Shown here in pieces: positions 42,102-50,544 of a DNA stretch of 64,000 nucleotides (positions within the stretch are counted from its first letter, which is position 1; every line of letters starts with the position of its first letter). The stretch covers positions 62,001-126,000 of the forward strand of contig NZ_VIRS01000007.1 in NCBI RefSeq assembly GCF_006912135.1. Direction: 5' to 3'. Position numbers and translations under genes: made by a program. The DNA is from Cryptosporangium phraense (GTDB lineage: Bacteria; Actinomycetota; Actinomycetes; Mycobacteriales; Cryptosporangiaceae). The notes below the pieces were generated by a model. The model had not been told where the DNA came from. It worked only from the letters and a program-made list of their open reading frames with translations, and searched no databases.

Positions 42102-43039
42102 TGACCGCCGATCCCCTGTCCGACGCGCTCGCTCTGGTGCGCGCCCGCTGCGTCATCACCGGCGGGTTCACCGCGTCCGGCGACTGGTCGGTCCGGTTCC
42201 GGCCGAGCGCGGCGCTGAAGCTCAAGGGTCTGGTCCGCGGCCGCTGCTGGCTGGTCGCCGACGGCCGGCCGCCGCAGCGGCTCGCCCAGGGCAACGTCGC
42301 GGTCTTCAACCGGCTGGACTCGTTCGTCCTCTGCAGCGACCCGGCTCTCCCTCCGGTCGAGGAACCCGAGGCGGTCCGCCCGGGTCCCGGCCCGCTCGAC
42401 CGTTTCGGTGATCAGGGGGACGCCGACGACGGCGCCGTCGTCATCGGCGGGCACATCGACCTGGACCGCAGCGGCGACGAGCTGCTGCTGGCGGTCCTGC
42501 CCCGGCTGACCGTCCTGTCCGAGGCCGACGGGATCCTGCGCCTGCTCGAGCAGCTCCTGGACGAGCGGGCGGCGACCCGGCCGGGCGCGAACTTCGCCGC
42601 CGACCAGTACGCGCAACTGCTGCTCGTCCAGGTGCTGCGGGCCGTCCTGGAGCGGGGCACGGCGTCGCGGCCGGGCTGGCTGACCGTGCTGGCCGACCCC
42701 GACCTGCGGCCCGCGCTGTCGCTGATGCACACCGACCCGGGCCGGGCCTGGGGGCTCGACGAGCTGGCCCGGGCCTCGGCGATGTCACGCAGCCGGTTCG
42801 CGACCCGGTTCCGGGAGGTGTCGGGCCAGCCGCCGGTCGCGTACCTGACGCGGTGGCGGATCCGGCTGGCCGAGCGGGCGCTGCGCGAGACCGACACGAC
42901 GGTCGCAGCGCTGGCGGCCGAGCTCGGGTACGCGTCGGAGAGCTCGTTCAGCCACGCGTTCGCCCGGACCGTGGGCGTCTCGCCGGGCCGGTTCCGCCGG
43001 GCGGTACGCGGCCAGGCTCAGGCGCCGACCGGGGCCTGA
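42101..43039 (+). CDS. AraC-family regulator
   Basis: 312 aa from GTG 42101. A cupin_6-type N-terminal domain (VRFRPSAALKLKGLVRGRCWLV) and two HTH motifs, GLDELARASAMSRSRFATRFREVSG and TVAALAAELGYASESSFSHAFARTVG. An in-frame ATG at 42062 would add 13 residues but would put the perfect inverted repeat inside the gene; GTG 42101 begins at the conserved domain. Divergent from the aldo-keto reductase gene. Ends 22 nt inside the convergent GGDEF gene. Confidence 0.84.
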   Translation: MTADPLSDALALVRARCVITGGFTASGDWSVRFRPSAALKLKGLVRGRCWLVADGRPPQRLAQGNVAVFNRLDSFVLCSDPALPPVEEPEAVRPGPGPLDRFGDQGDADDGAVVIGGHIDLDRSGDELLLAVLPRLTVLSEADGILRLLEQLLDERAATRPGANFAADQYAQLLLVQVLRAVLERGTASRPGWLTVLADPDLRPALSLMHTDPGRAWGLDELARASAMSRSRFATRFREVSGQPPVAYLTRWRIRLAERALRETDTTVAALAAELGYASESSFSHAFARTVGVSPGRFRRAVRGQAQAPTGA

Positions 43040-44631
43040 TACCGGGTCCAGCCGCCGGTGCGGAGGCTCTTGCGGTGGTACATGGCCTGGTCACCGGCCC
43101 GGACCAGCTCCCGGACCCCGACCGGCCCGCCGGGCTCGGCCACCGCGACCCCGACGCTCACGCCGACGCTGACCCGCGCGCTCTCGACGTCGATCGGCTC
43201 CCGGATGGCCGCGACGACCCGGTCCGCGGTCGCCTCGACCAGGCCCTGGTCGTCGACGCCGGTGAGCAGGATCGCGAACTCGTCGCCGCCGAGCCGGGCG
43301 ACCGTGTCGGTGTCCCGGACGCAGGCGCGCAGCCGCTCGGCGATCCGGCGCAGCAGCTCGTCGCCGGCCGGGTGCCCGTGGACGTCGTTGACCTGCTTGA
43401 ACCCGTCCAGATCGAGGAGCAGCAACGCGACCGAGCCGGGCCGTGCCGGGGCGCGCCCGGCGCCCGGGGACGTGTCGATCCGGGTGAGGGCGTCCTCCAG
43501 CCGCGACTCGAGCAGGGCCCGGTTCGCGAGCCCGGTCAGCGGGTCGTGGTAGGCGCGGAACGTCAGCTCGGCGGTCAGCTCGAGCCGCTGCAGCGCCTCG
43601 GCGACGCGCACGCCCCAGTTCGCCAGGCTGAGCCGGGCGTCCGCGGCCAGGCGGTCGTCGGCGGCGACGCTGAGCACGCCGTAGGCGCGTCCGGCGGCCG
43701 CGATCGGCGCGACGAGCAGGCCGCCGGCGGCCGGCGGCACGCCGGTCGACTCCTGCAGGCGCGCGTAGTCCTCCCGGCTGAGGTAGTCGGGGTGCGGCCC
43801 GGTCATCCGGGCGGCCAGGTCGGCGGGCACCGCGTCGACGCGGACGTTCCGCCCGAGGACGCCCGCCGGCAGGCCGTGCCCGGCGACGAACCGCAACGGC
43901 CGAGACCCCGCGACGGCGCCCGGCCCGGCCACCGCGCCCGGCCCGGGCGGCGCGGGCGGCCCGGGCGGCTCCTGGCCTCGAGGGGCCGGGTCGTACAGCG
44001 CGAGCAGCACCCGCACGGATCCGGGCGCCGCCGCGACCTCGGCCGCGATCGCCACCGCGACCTCGGCCAGCGCCGTCCGGTCGGTCGCCGCGGCCAGCTG
44101 TTCCGCCCCGGCCAGGTGCGCGCGCTCGCGCGTCCGCATGCGGTCGTTCTGTTCGGCGATCCCGCGCAGGAACCGGACCATCGGCGGGACGAGCAACCCG
44201 AACAGCACGACCGCGACGTACTCCGGGGCCTGCAGCGGACGTCCCTCGACGACCCCGGCGACCAGCCGGGTCGCCGGGACGAGCTGGACCAGGATCAGCC
44301 GCAGCCCGAACTGCCGGGACGTGCCCCAGTAGCTGCGGAACAACAGCGCCCCGAAGTAGACCCCGTTGTCCGACACCCCCTCGACGACCAGGCACGGCGC
44401 CGCGACCAGCACCCACTCGAGCGGCTCGAGCCAGGGATTGAACCGGTCCCGGACCCGGCCGAGCACCCAATAGCCGAGCAGCCCGGCGACGGCCACGGCG
44501 ATCAGCGTCCGGTCGGCGGCCGACCCGGCCGGGGCGGTCAGCGTCGCCAGGATCCCGACGCAGCCGGTGAACAGCGCGTAGAGCAGGAAGATCGTCTTCA
44601 GGCGCGAGAGCACCCGTCTGTCCACGCGCAC
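43018..44631 (-). CDS. membrane-bound diguanylate cyclase (GAF-GGDEF)
   Basis: 537 aa. Four to five hydrophobic helices in the first ~160 residues, a GAF-like domain at about 175-350 interrupted by a Pro/Gly/Ala stretch, then a GGDEF domain. The active-site GGDEF is intact at 448-452 (RLGGDEFAILL), so it should make c-di-GMP from GTP; no EAL domain is attached. The N-terminal membrane part may sense an envelope signal. Confidence 0.86.
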   Translation of the reverse strand: MRVDRRVLSRLKTIFLLYALFTGCVGILATLTAPAGSAADRTLIAVAVAGLLGYWVLGRVRDRFNPWLEPLEWVLVAAPCLVVEGVSDNGVYFGALLFRSYWGTSRQFGLRLILVQLVPATRLVAGVVEGRPLQAPEYVAVVLFGLLVPPMVRFLRGIAEQNDRMRTRERAHLAGAEQLAAATDRTALAEVAVAIAAEVAAAPGSVRVLLALYDPAPRGQEPPGPPAPPGPGAVAGPGAVAGSRPLRFVAGHGLPAGVLGRNVRVDAVPADLAARMTGPHPDYLSREDYARLQESTGVPPAAGGLLVAPIAAAGRAYGVLSVAADDRLAADARLSLANWGVRVAEALQRLELTAELTFRAYHDPLTGLANRALLESRLEDALTRIDTSPGAGRAPARPGSVALLLLDLDGFKQVNDVHGHPAGDELLRRIAERLRACVRDTDTVARLGGDEFAILLTGVDDQGLVEATADRVVAAIREPIDVESARVSVGVSVGVAVAEPGGPVGVRELVRAGDQAMYHRKSLRTGGWTRYQAPVGA

Positions 44632-44692
44632 CTCCGCCCGGTCCCGCTCCCCCTCCTGTCGGCCCCGGCGCGCCCGGACTGAGCCAATTCCG

Positions 44693-45808
44693 TCAGGGCA
44701 CGAGCACGACGCGGCCCTCGGCGGCGCCCGAGGCCTGCCGCGACCAGGCCTCGGCCGCGTCGGCGAGCGGGTAGGTCTCGTGGGCGATCGTGAGCCGGCC
44801 GGCCCGGACCGCGTCGGCGACCGTGCGGATCGCGTCGGCCCGCTGGTCGGGGCTGAGCGCGACGTTGGTGTAGCCCAGAACGTCGAGTTGCTTGCTGCGG
44901 AGCGTCGCCGAGTCGAACGGGGCGGTCTCGGCGGCGGAGCTGCCGAGGTTCACCAGCCGGCCGCCGGGCTTCAGAACCTGGGCGGCGGCCGCGGCCGGCG
45001 GGCCGAACAGCGTGTCGAGGACGAGGTCGGCGCCCTCCGGGCAGGCCGCCCGGAAGCGGTCGGCGAGCACCTCGGCCTCGGCCACCGGGCCGTCGGCCAC
45101 GACGGCGTCGATCGTGTCCGGCCGCGGCGGGTCCGGCGCCCAGGCGACGCCGCCGTCCGGCGCGCCGCCGGCCACCGCGTCGATCGTGCCGGGCCCGGGG
45201 AGCCCCGCGCCCCAGGCGACCGGTCCCCCGCCAAAATCTAACGGTATGACGACGTCCGCGCCGGCGTCGCGGGCCCGGTCCCGGGCCGCGGCCGAGCGGG
45301 CCGCGGCCAGGACCCGGGCGGCCCCGGCGGCCTTGGCGAACTGGATCGCGGCCTGGCCGACGACGCCTCCGCCGCCGAGCACCAGGACGGTCTCGCCGGC
45401 CCGGAGGCGGCCGCGCCAGGTCAGCGCGGCGAACGCGGCGACGGCCGACAGGCCGGCCGCGGCGACCGCGACCGGGTCGGCGTCCGGCGGCAGCGCGACC
45501 AGGTCGGCCTCCCGCACCGCGACGACCGACGCCATGCTCCCGTCGCCCGGCGCCATTCCGGCCGGGGTCGGGAACCACACGACCCGCCCCGCGTGCCGGC
45601 CGACGCCCTGCACGCCCGGCACGTACGGCGTGGCGGGCGTCCCGAAGTACGACGTTCCGGACGCGCACAGCAGGTCCAGCGGCGTGATCGGCGCGGCCAG
45701 CACCTCGACCAGCACGACGCCGGGCCCGGTCGCGGGGGGATCGACGTCGCCGACGACCGGCGCCGTTCCACAGGCGTGAATCCGCGCAGCGCGCGCTCGC
45801 TCGGCCAT
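44693..45808 (-). CDS. MDR-family (zinc-type/quinone) oxidoreductase with internal duplication
   Basis: 371 aa, about 40 longer than typical quinone-oxidoreductase-like MDR proteins. GroES-like N-terminal domain, cofactor loop VLVLGGGGVVGQAAIQFAKAAG near 142-163, and a normal C-terminus with GGRLVNLG. No zinc-ligand Cys set is seen, so it is more like a quinone reductase. After the ADVVIPLD strand, residues of about 196-243 contain two similar 24-residue copies (GTIDAV and DTIDAV each preceded by a VAW motif), from a 72-nt tandem duplication. The insertion sits beside the cofactor-binding fold; activity is uncertain. Confidence 0.78.
   Translation of the reverse strand: MAERARAARIHACGTAPVVGDVDPPATGPGVVLVEVLAAPITPLDLLCASGTSYFGTPATPYVPGVQGVGRHAGRVVWFPTPAGMAPGDGSMASVVAVREADLVALPPDADPVAVAAAGLSAVAAFAALTWRGRLRAGETVLVLGGGGVVGQAAIQFAKAAGAARVLAAARSAAARDRARDAGADVVIPLDFGGGPVAWGAGLPGPGTIDAVAGGAPDGGVAWAPDPPRPDTIDAVVADGPVAEAEVLADRFRAACPEGADLVLDTLFGPPAAAAAQVLKPGGRLVNLGSSAAETAPFDSATLRSKQLDVLGYTNVALSPDQRADAIRTVADAVRAGRLTIAHETYPLADAAEAWSRQASGAAEGRVVLVP
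45106..45221. repeat. 72-nt in-frame tandem duplication within the MDR gene
   Basis: GCGTCGATCGTG occurs at 45106-45117 and again at 45178-45189, and CCAGGCGAC at 45141-45149 and 45213-45221. Both pairs are exactly 72 nt apart, with diverged but alignable sequence between. The unit is 24 codons, so the frame is kept. Confidence 0.75.
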
Positions 45809-45894
45809 GGCGGCAGCTCCCTCGTCCGGACGGCGGTCCGGAGTCTGTCACGCGGCCCGGCCGTCCGGCGCGCCAACGGCTCAGATCACGGTCG

Positions 45895-46851
45895 TCAGCC
45901 CGCGAAGCGGTCGGTGGCCCGGATCAGCGCGTCGAGGATGCCGGGCTCGTCGAACGAGTGCCCGGCGTCGTCGACCAGGACGAACTCGGCCGACGGTAAC
46001 GCGCGGTGCAGCTCCAGCGCGGTCACCGGTGGCGTGCACAGGTCGTAGCGGCCCTGCACGATGACCGTCGGGATGCTGCTCAGCCGCGGAGCGTCGGACA
46101 GGAGCTGACGGTCGGTGAACCACCCGGCGTGCCGGAAGTAGTGGTTCTCGATCCGCGCGAACGCGGTCGCGTACGCGGCCTCGCCGTAGCGGTCGACCAG
46201 CTCCGGACGCGGCAGCAGGCTGATGTTGGCGGCCTCCCAGCGGGCCCAGGCGGCCGCGGCCGGGCCGTGGACGGCCGGGTCGGGGTCGGCGAGCAACCGT
46301 CCGTAGGCCTCGACGTAGCCGCCGGGGCGGGCGTCCGGGACCGCGGCGGCGAAGGCCTCCCAGAGCTCCGGGCGGAGGTCGGCCAGGGTGCCCTCGTAGA
46401 ACCAGTCGATCTCGCTCCGGCGGAGCGTGAAGATCCCGCGGAGGACGAGCTCGGTGACCCGGCCGGGATGGGTCTCGGCGTAGGCGAGGGCGAGCGTGGA
46501 GCCCCAGGAGCCGCCGAACACCTGCCACCGGTCGATGCCGAGGTGCTCGCGGAGTTTCTCCAGGTCCTCGACGAGGTGCCAGGTCGTGTTGGCGCTCAGG
46601 TCGGCGTGCGGCTCGGACGCGTGCGGGCGGCTGCGGCCGCAGCCGCGCTGGTCGAGCAGGACGATCCGGTAGCGGTCGGGGTCGAACAGGCGCCGGTGGT
46701 CGGGGGTGCTGCCGCCGCCGGGGCCGCCGTGCAGGAACACGACCGGCTTGCCGCCGGGTGCGCCGCACTCCTCCCAGTAGATCGAGTGGCCGTCGCCGAC
46801 GTCGAGGAGTCCGGTGCGGCGGGGGTCGAGGGACGGGTACAGGGTGCGCAT
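45895..46851 (-). CDS. pip: prolyl iminopeptidase
   Basis: 318 aa alpha/beta hydrolase. HGGPGGGSTP near 41-50 forms the oxyanion hole, nucleophile S115 in GGSWGS, Asp in QGRYDLCTPP and His in DDAGHSF near the C-terminus; DQRGCGRSRPH is the family hallmark. Cytoplasmic removal of N-terminal proline from peptides. Its start is only about ten bases from the left end of a decayed IS element, so its natural promoter may have been displaced. Confidence 0.9.
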   Translation of the reverse strand: MRTLYPSLDPRRTGLLDVGDGHSIYWEECGAPGGKPVVFLHGGPGGGSTPDHRRLFDPDRYRIVLLDQRGCGRSRPHASEPHADLSANTTWHLVEDLEKLREHLGIDRWQVFGGSWGSTLALAYAETHPGRVTELVLRGIFTLRRSEIDWFYEGTLADLRPELWEAFAAAVPDARPGGYVEAYGRLLADPDPAVHGPAAAAWARWEAANISLLPRPELVDRYGEAAYATAFARIENHYFRHAGWFTDRQLLSDAPRLSSIPTVIVQGRYDLCTPPVTALELHRALPSAEFVLVDDAGHSFDEPGILDALIRATDRFAG

Positions 46852-46860
46852 CGTTCCGAG

Positions 46861-47675
46861 CCTAAGTGCTACCTCGTAACTCGGTTCGGTCGGCGGTGTC
46901 CAGGCCTGGTCTGAGGTAAGACGGTCGCGGCGAGGTTGTGCATGTACGCGATTCCGCGGACGGCGTGTGCCACGCCGCCGCCGCGGCGGCGGCAGTCGCG
47001 GAGGATCGTCGAGTTCTTCATGCGCGCCAGGGCGCGTTCGATGCGGGCGCGGACGTGACGGTGCGACCGGTTGTGGTGTTCTCTCCAGTCCGGCAGCGGG
47101 GTCTTGTCGCGGTTGCGGCGGTGCGGGACGACCGCCCCGCGGCAGCGGGGTCCGCGGTAGGCGCCGTCGGCGATCACGGTCGCGCCGCGGGTGGCCCAGG
47201 CCGCACCGGAGTCTTCATGGGCGGTGCAGTCGTTGCGGTTGCCCGCCACCGGGTCACCGACCGCGACCACGAGTTGAGTGTCGGCGTCGATGATGACCTG
47301 CACGTTCACCGAGCAACGGTAGTTCTTCGACCGTGCGGTGAGGTCCTGGTCGCGGACCGGGCCAGGGTTGCGTCGTCGATGAGGACCCGCTCGGGTGAGT
47401 GCCGGCGCACGACCGACGAGAGTGTGAGCAGCGGCGCGAGACGGTCGATGATGCGCATCAGCACCCGGTCGGCCAGCGGCAGACACCACGGCCGGCCCGG
47501 CCGGCCGTCTGCGACCTGGGCGCCGCCCCGGCGAGCCACCATCGTGACCAGACGCCGGAACTGCCGCTCGGACAGGCCGGTGAAGACTGGGATCAGTTCG
47601 GTCCGCGACGCTGACAACACCACGACGAAGCACCCAACGACAACGACCCACCGCGGTTACGGGTCAGCCCTTAGG
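46861..47675 (-). mobile_element. decayed IS5-family insertion sequence
   Basis: The ends 46861-46880 and 47656-47675 are imperfect terminal inverted repeats matching at 16 of 20 positions by my count. The inside holds one broken transposase. Element size ~815 nt fits IS5-group elements with a short internal deletion. No convincing direct target repeat was seen; the exact outer ends are uncertain by a few bases. Confidence 0.65.
46869..47623 (-). pseudogene. IS5-family transposase, frameshifted and internally deleted
   Basis: The N-terminal part (47306-47623) has LSERQFRRLVTMVARRGG and GRPWCLPLADRVL, then jumps directly to IIDRLAPLLTL: about 28 residues that intact relatives carry here are missing. 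Near 47355 the frame breaks after VLIDDATLA, and the continuation VRDQDLTARSKNYRCSVN, NRNDCTAHEDS, VIADGAYRG and RARIERALARMK is found in another frame. The DDE residues of the C-terminal part remain, but one intact protein cannot be made, so the copy is dead. Confidence 0.82.
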
Positions 47676-47699
47676 TCGACGTCGTCCCGATCCGCGCGG

Positions 47700-47752
47700 C
47701 CCCCCCCCCCCCCCACCTCCCCCCCCGCCCACCCCCCCCCCCCCCCCCCCCC
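47700..47752. repeat. 53-nt C-rich homopolymer tract
   Basis: C runs of 15, 8, 3 and 21 bases are broken only by single A, T and G bases. On the minus strand this is a G tract that begins six bases after the stop codon of the SH3-like gene, between that gene and the dead IS. It could form quadruplex structures, could vary in length by slippage, or could be a sequencing or assembly fault. Confidence 0.8.
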
Positions 47753-47757
47753 GTGAG

Positions 47758-48282
47758 TCACCGGAGGAACGAGTCGACGATCCAACCGGTGGCGGTGCCG
47801 TAGCGGACGTGGCGCCAATCGACGGTTTCGCCGCTGGTGGCCGGGCCGGCCTGCAGCTCCGGGGCCCCCTCGGCCGCGTCGTAGATGCCGCAGGTTCCCT
47901 GGAGGATGCGGGCGATCTGGTCGGAGCTCGACGCCGGGTCGGTACGCATCCGCGCCGCCGGCGAGCCGATCACGCAGTACTCGGCCGGGCTCGGCGCGGC
48001 TTCCGCGGCCGGTTGGTCGGCGGAGGTCACGCCGGATGAGCTCACCGAGTCGCCGCCGTTGCCGTTGCCGTCGGATGGGGCGGCGCTGATCAGGAACCCG
48101 CCGAGGGCGGCCGCGGCGAGGATGATCACGGCGAGGCCGGCCCGGACGCCGTCGCTGAAGATCCACACGATCCCGACGATCAGGCCGGTGATGTGGCCCT
48201 CGGCGAAGAACAGCATGTAGAACACGAACGCCAGTCCGGCGATCGCCCCCGGTACGAGTAAGGCCGTGCCCACAGTCTCCAT
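47758..48282 (-). CDS. membrane protein with SH3-like C-terminal domain
   Basis: 174 aa. Hydrophobic helices at about 5-28, 32-48 and 50-68, a Ser/Gly/Pro linker, then a ~75-residue domain with CVIGSPAARMRTDPASSSDQIARIL and VDWRHVRYGTATGWIVDSFLR, which has the shape of a bacterial SH3 (SH3_3) domain with two Cys that may pair. Predicted orientation puts the SH3 domain outside the membrane, where such domains bind peptidoglycan. Start ATG 48282; reading frame continues upstream without a better start. Stop lies six bases from the C-rich tract. Confidence 0.65.
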   Translation of the reverse strand: METVGTALLVPGAIAGLAFVFYMLFFAEGHITGLIVGIVWIFSDGVRAGLAVIILAAAALGGFLISAAPSDGNGNGGDSVSSSGVTSADQPAAEAAPSPAEYCVIGSPAARMRTDPASSSDQIARILQGTCGIYDAAEGAPELQAGPATSGETVDWRHVRYGTATGWIVDSFLR

Positions 48283-48384
48283 GCGGCGAAGCCCCCGGTT
48301 CGCGGCCGACGGGTCCAGAGTAGAAAGTGCGCGGCCGGCCTCGCGACCGGTGAACGGGGGGCAGGAACCGGATAGTGTTCGGCG

Positions 48385-49590
48385 GTGCGCGGGGCGGCGG
48401 AGCGGGTGGTTCCGGCGCGCCTCGGGGTGTCGTTCCGGTGGTTGCTGGCGTCGTCGTGGGTGACGAGTCTCGGGGACGGGGTGGCGGCCGCGGCCGGTCC
48501 GCTGCTGGTCGCTTCGCTGACCGCGAACCCGGTGCTGATCTCGCTGGCCGCGCTGCTGCGGTGGGCGCCGCCGCTGGTGTTCGGGTTGTACGCGGGCGTC
48601 CTCTCCGACCGGCACGACCGGCGGCGGATCGTGGTGCTGGCCGACGGGAGCCGGGCCGTGGTGCTCGCCGGGCTGGTCGGGCTGCTCGCGGCCGGGCGGC
48701 TCGGGGCGGTCGGCGCGCTGGTGGCGCTGGGGCTGCTGGCGACCGCGGAGGTGTTCGCCGACAACACCGCGGCGACGCTCACCCCGATGCTCGTTCCCCG
48801 GGACGACCTGGCGCTGGCCAACGCGCGCCTGCAAGTCGGGTTCGTGACGCTCAACCAGCTGGCCGGGCCGCCGATCGGCGCGGCGCTGTTCGCGGCCGGC
48901 GCGGTCTGGCCGTTCGTCGCCCAGGCGGTGCTGGTGGCCGCCGGGGTGCTGCTGGTGTCCCGGATCGTCACCGCGCCGGTGCCGAGGCCCCAGGAGAGAA
49001 CCGGGCTCCGGGAGGGGTTCGCCTGGACCGTCCGGCACCCGGCCGTCCGGACGCTCGCGCTCACGATCCTGATCTTCAACGTGTCGTTCGGGGCGGCCTG
49101 GTCGGTGCTCGTGCTCTACGCCGGCGACCGGCTCGGGCTCGGCCCGGTCGGGTTCGGGCTGCTCACGACGGCCTCGGCGGCAGTTGGGCTGCTCGGCACC
49201 GGGCTGTACGGCGCGATCACGGCCCGGGTGAGCCTCGGCACCGTGATGCGCATCGGGCTGATCATCGAGACGCTCACCCACCTGGCGCTGGCCGTGACCA
49301 CGTCGGCCGCGGTCGCGCTGGCGGTCCTGTTCGTGTTCGGCGCGCACGCGTTCATCTGGGGCACGACGTCGACGACCGTGCGGCAGCGCGCGGTCCCCGC
49401 GCACCTGCAGGGCCGGGTCGGCAGCGTCTACACGATCTGCGTGTACGGCGGGCTGGTCGCCGGCTCCGCGCTGGGCGGTGCGCTGGCCGCGCGGGTCGGC
49501 GTGACCGCGCCGTTCTGGTTCGCGTTCGTCGCGTCCGCCGCGTTCCTCGCCGGGCTCTGGCCCCAGTTGACGCGCATCGCCCGCGACTAG
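48385..49590 (+). CDS. MFS transporter
   Basis: 401 aa, GTG start. About 10-12 hydrophobic helices, with the inter-helix motif GVLSDRHDRRRIVVLADG near 74-91 and TTSTTVRQRAVPAHLQGRVGSVY in the C half, as in MFS_3-type exporters. TAGTGT ends six bases before the GTG, which could be the -10 box of a leaderless message. Substrate unknown; no regulator beside it. Confidence 0.84.
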   Translation: MRGAAERVVPARLGVSFRWLLASSWVTSLGDGVAAAAGPLLVASLTANPVLISLAALLRWAPPLVFGLYAGVLSDRHDRRRIVVLADGSRAVVLAGLVGLLAAGRLGAVGALVALGLLATAEVFADNTAATLTPMLVPRDDLALANARLQVGFVTLNQLAGPPIGAALFAAGAVWPFVAQAVLVAAGVLLVSRIVTAPVPRPQERTGLREGFAWTVRHPAVRTLALTILIFNVSFGAAWSVLVLYAGDRLGLGPVGFGLLTTASAAVGLLGTGLYGAITARVSLGTVMRIGLIIETLTHLALAVTTSAAVALAVLFVFGAHAFIWGTTSTTVRQRAVPAHLQGRVGSVYTICVYGGLVAGSALGGALAARVGVTAPFWFAFVASAAFLAGLWPQLTRIARD

Positions 49591-49602
49591 CGTCGCTCGG
49601 GA

Positions 49603-50544
49603 CTAGGGCAGCGGGAGGACGCAGGTCGGGGAGCCGACCTCGTCGACGCGGCCGGTCGGCACCGGGACGCCGTCCACCAGGTCGAAGTACGCCAGACCGT
49701 GCGAGCGTTCGTTCGCGGCCACCAGCCCCCCGCCGACCAGCGCCAGGTCGCGCGGCCAGGCGCCCCCGCACGGCACCTCGGCCAGCGGCGCCGGCACCCC
49801 GCGAGAATCGAGGCGGAACGCGGCGATCGTGTCCGCACCCCGGTTGGCCAGGTACAGGTGGTCCCCGGTCAGGACGATCGCGCTGGGCTGGTTGGGGCCG
49901 TCCTTCGCCGTCGCCGGGGTCGACGCGACCACCGACCCGCCCTCCAGCGTCAGCACGGCCGAGCCGAGCTCGGCCGCCACGTAGCGGCGGCCGGAGGGAT
50001 GCGTCACGACGTGGCGCGGGCCGGAGCCGGGCGGCAGCACGGTCTCGGCGAGCCGCTCCAGGCGGCCGGACGCCAGCCGGTACTCCACCAGCCGGTCGAT
50101 ACCCAGGTCGACGACCGTGACCCGGCCGTCGGGACCGGGCACGACCTGGTGCGCGTGCGGGCCCTCCTGCCGGTCGGCGTCCGGCCCGGACCCCGAGTGC
50201 CGCACCAGGTCGGTGGCCGGTCCGACGATCCCGTCCGCGACCGGGTGCACCGACACGCTGCCCGACCCGTAGTTCGCGGCCAGCAGGTACCCGTCGGCCA
50301 GCGCCAGGTGGCACGGCCAGGTGCCGCCGGTCGAGGCGGTCGACCGCAGCTCCGGCGCGCCGCCCGGGCCCAGCGCGTAGGACGAGACCGTGCCCGCGCC
50401 CTCGTTCACCGCGTACAGCACCCCGGCGGACGCGATCACGTACGACGGCGAGGGGGTGTCGAGCGCCCCGCCCGGCCGCACCAGCAGGCCGGCGCCCGAG
50501 CCGTTCATGTCCGCGGTGTACGTGCCGACGACCAACCGGGTCAT
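49603..50544 (-). CDS. lactonase-family seven-bladed beta-propeller protein
   Basis: 313 aa. Repeated strands such as VVGTYTADMNGSGAGLLV, HLALADGYLLAANYGSGSVSV, PHAHQVVPGPDGRVTVVDLG and RHVVTHPSGRRYVAAE mark the Pgl/YbhE-type lactonase propeller. In this locus it is well placed to hydrolyse galactono-lactone made by the SDR dehydrogenase. It is the last gene of the minus operon; GGAGG lies in the preceding gene and ATG overlaps that gene's stop. Confidence 0.8.
   Translation of the reverse strand: MTRLVVGTYTADMNGSGAGLLVRPGGALDTPSPSYVIASAGVLYAVNEGAGTVSSYALGPGGAPELRSTASTGGTWPCHLALADGYLLAANYGSGSVSVHPVADGIVGPATDLVRHSGSGPDADRQEGPHAHQVVPGPDGRVTVVDLGIDRLVEYRLASGRLERLAETVLPPGSGPRHVVTHPSGRRYVAAELGSAVLTLEGGSVVASTPATAKDGPNQPSAIVLTGDHLYLANRGADTIAAFRLDSRGVPAPLAEVPCGGAWPRDLALVGGGLVAANERSHGLAYFDLVDGVPVPTGRVDEVGSPTCVLPLP

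Noticed and set aside
46869-47623. Programmed frameshift to give an active IS5 transposase
   Set aside because: Besides the frame break, about 28 residues are missing between the N-terminal HTH region and the DDE domain, so frameshifting could not restore a full enzyme.
47657-48166. Frame running through the poly-C tract
   Set aside because: It encodes homopolymeric glycine from the G tract and is out of frame with the SH3-like gene that has a real domain pattern.
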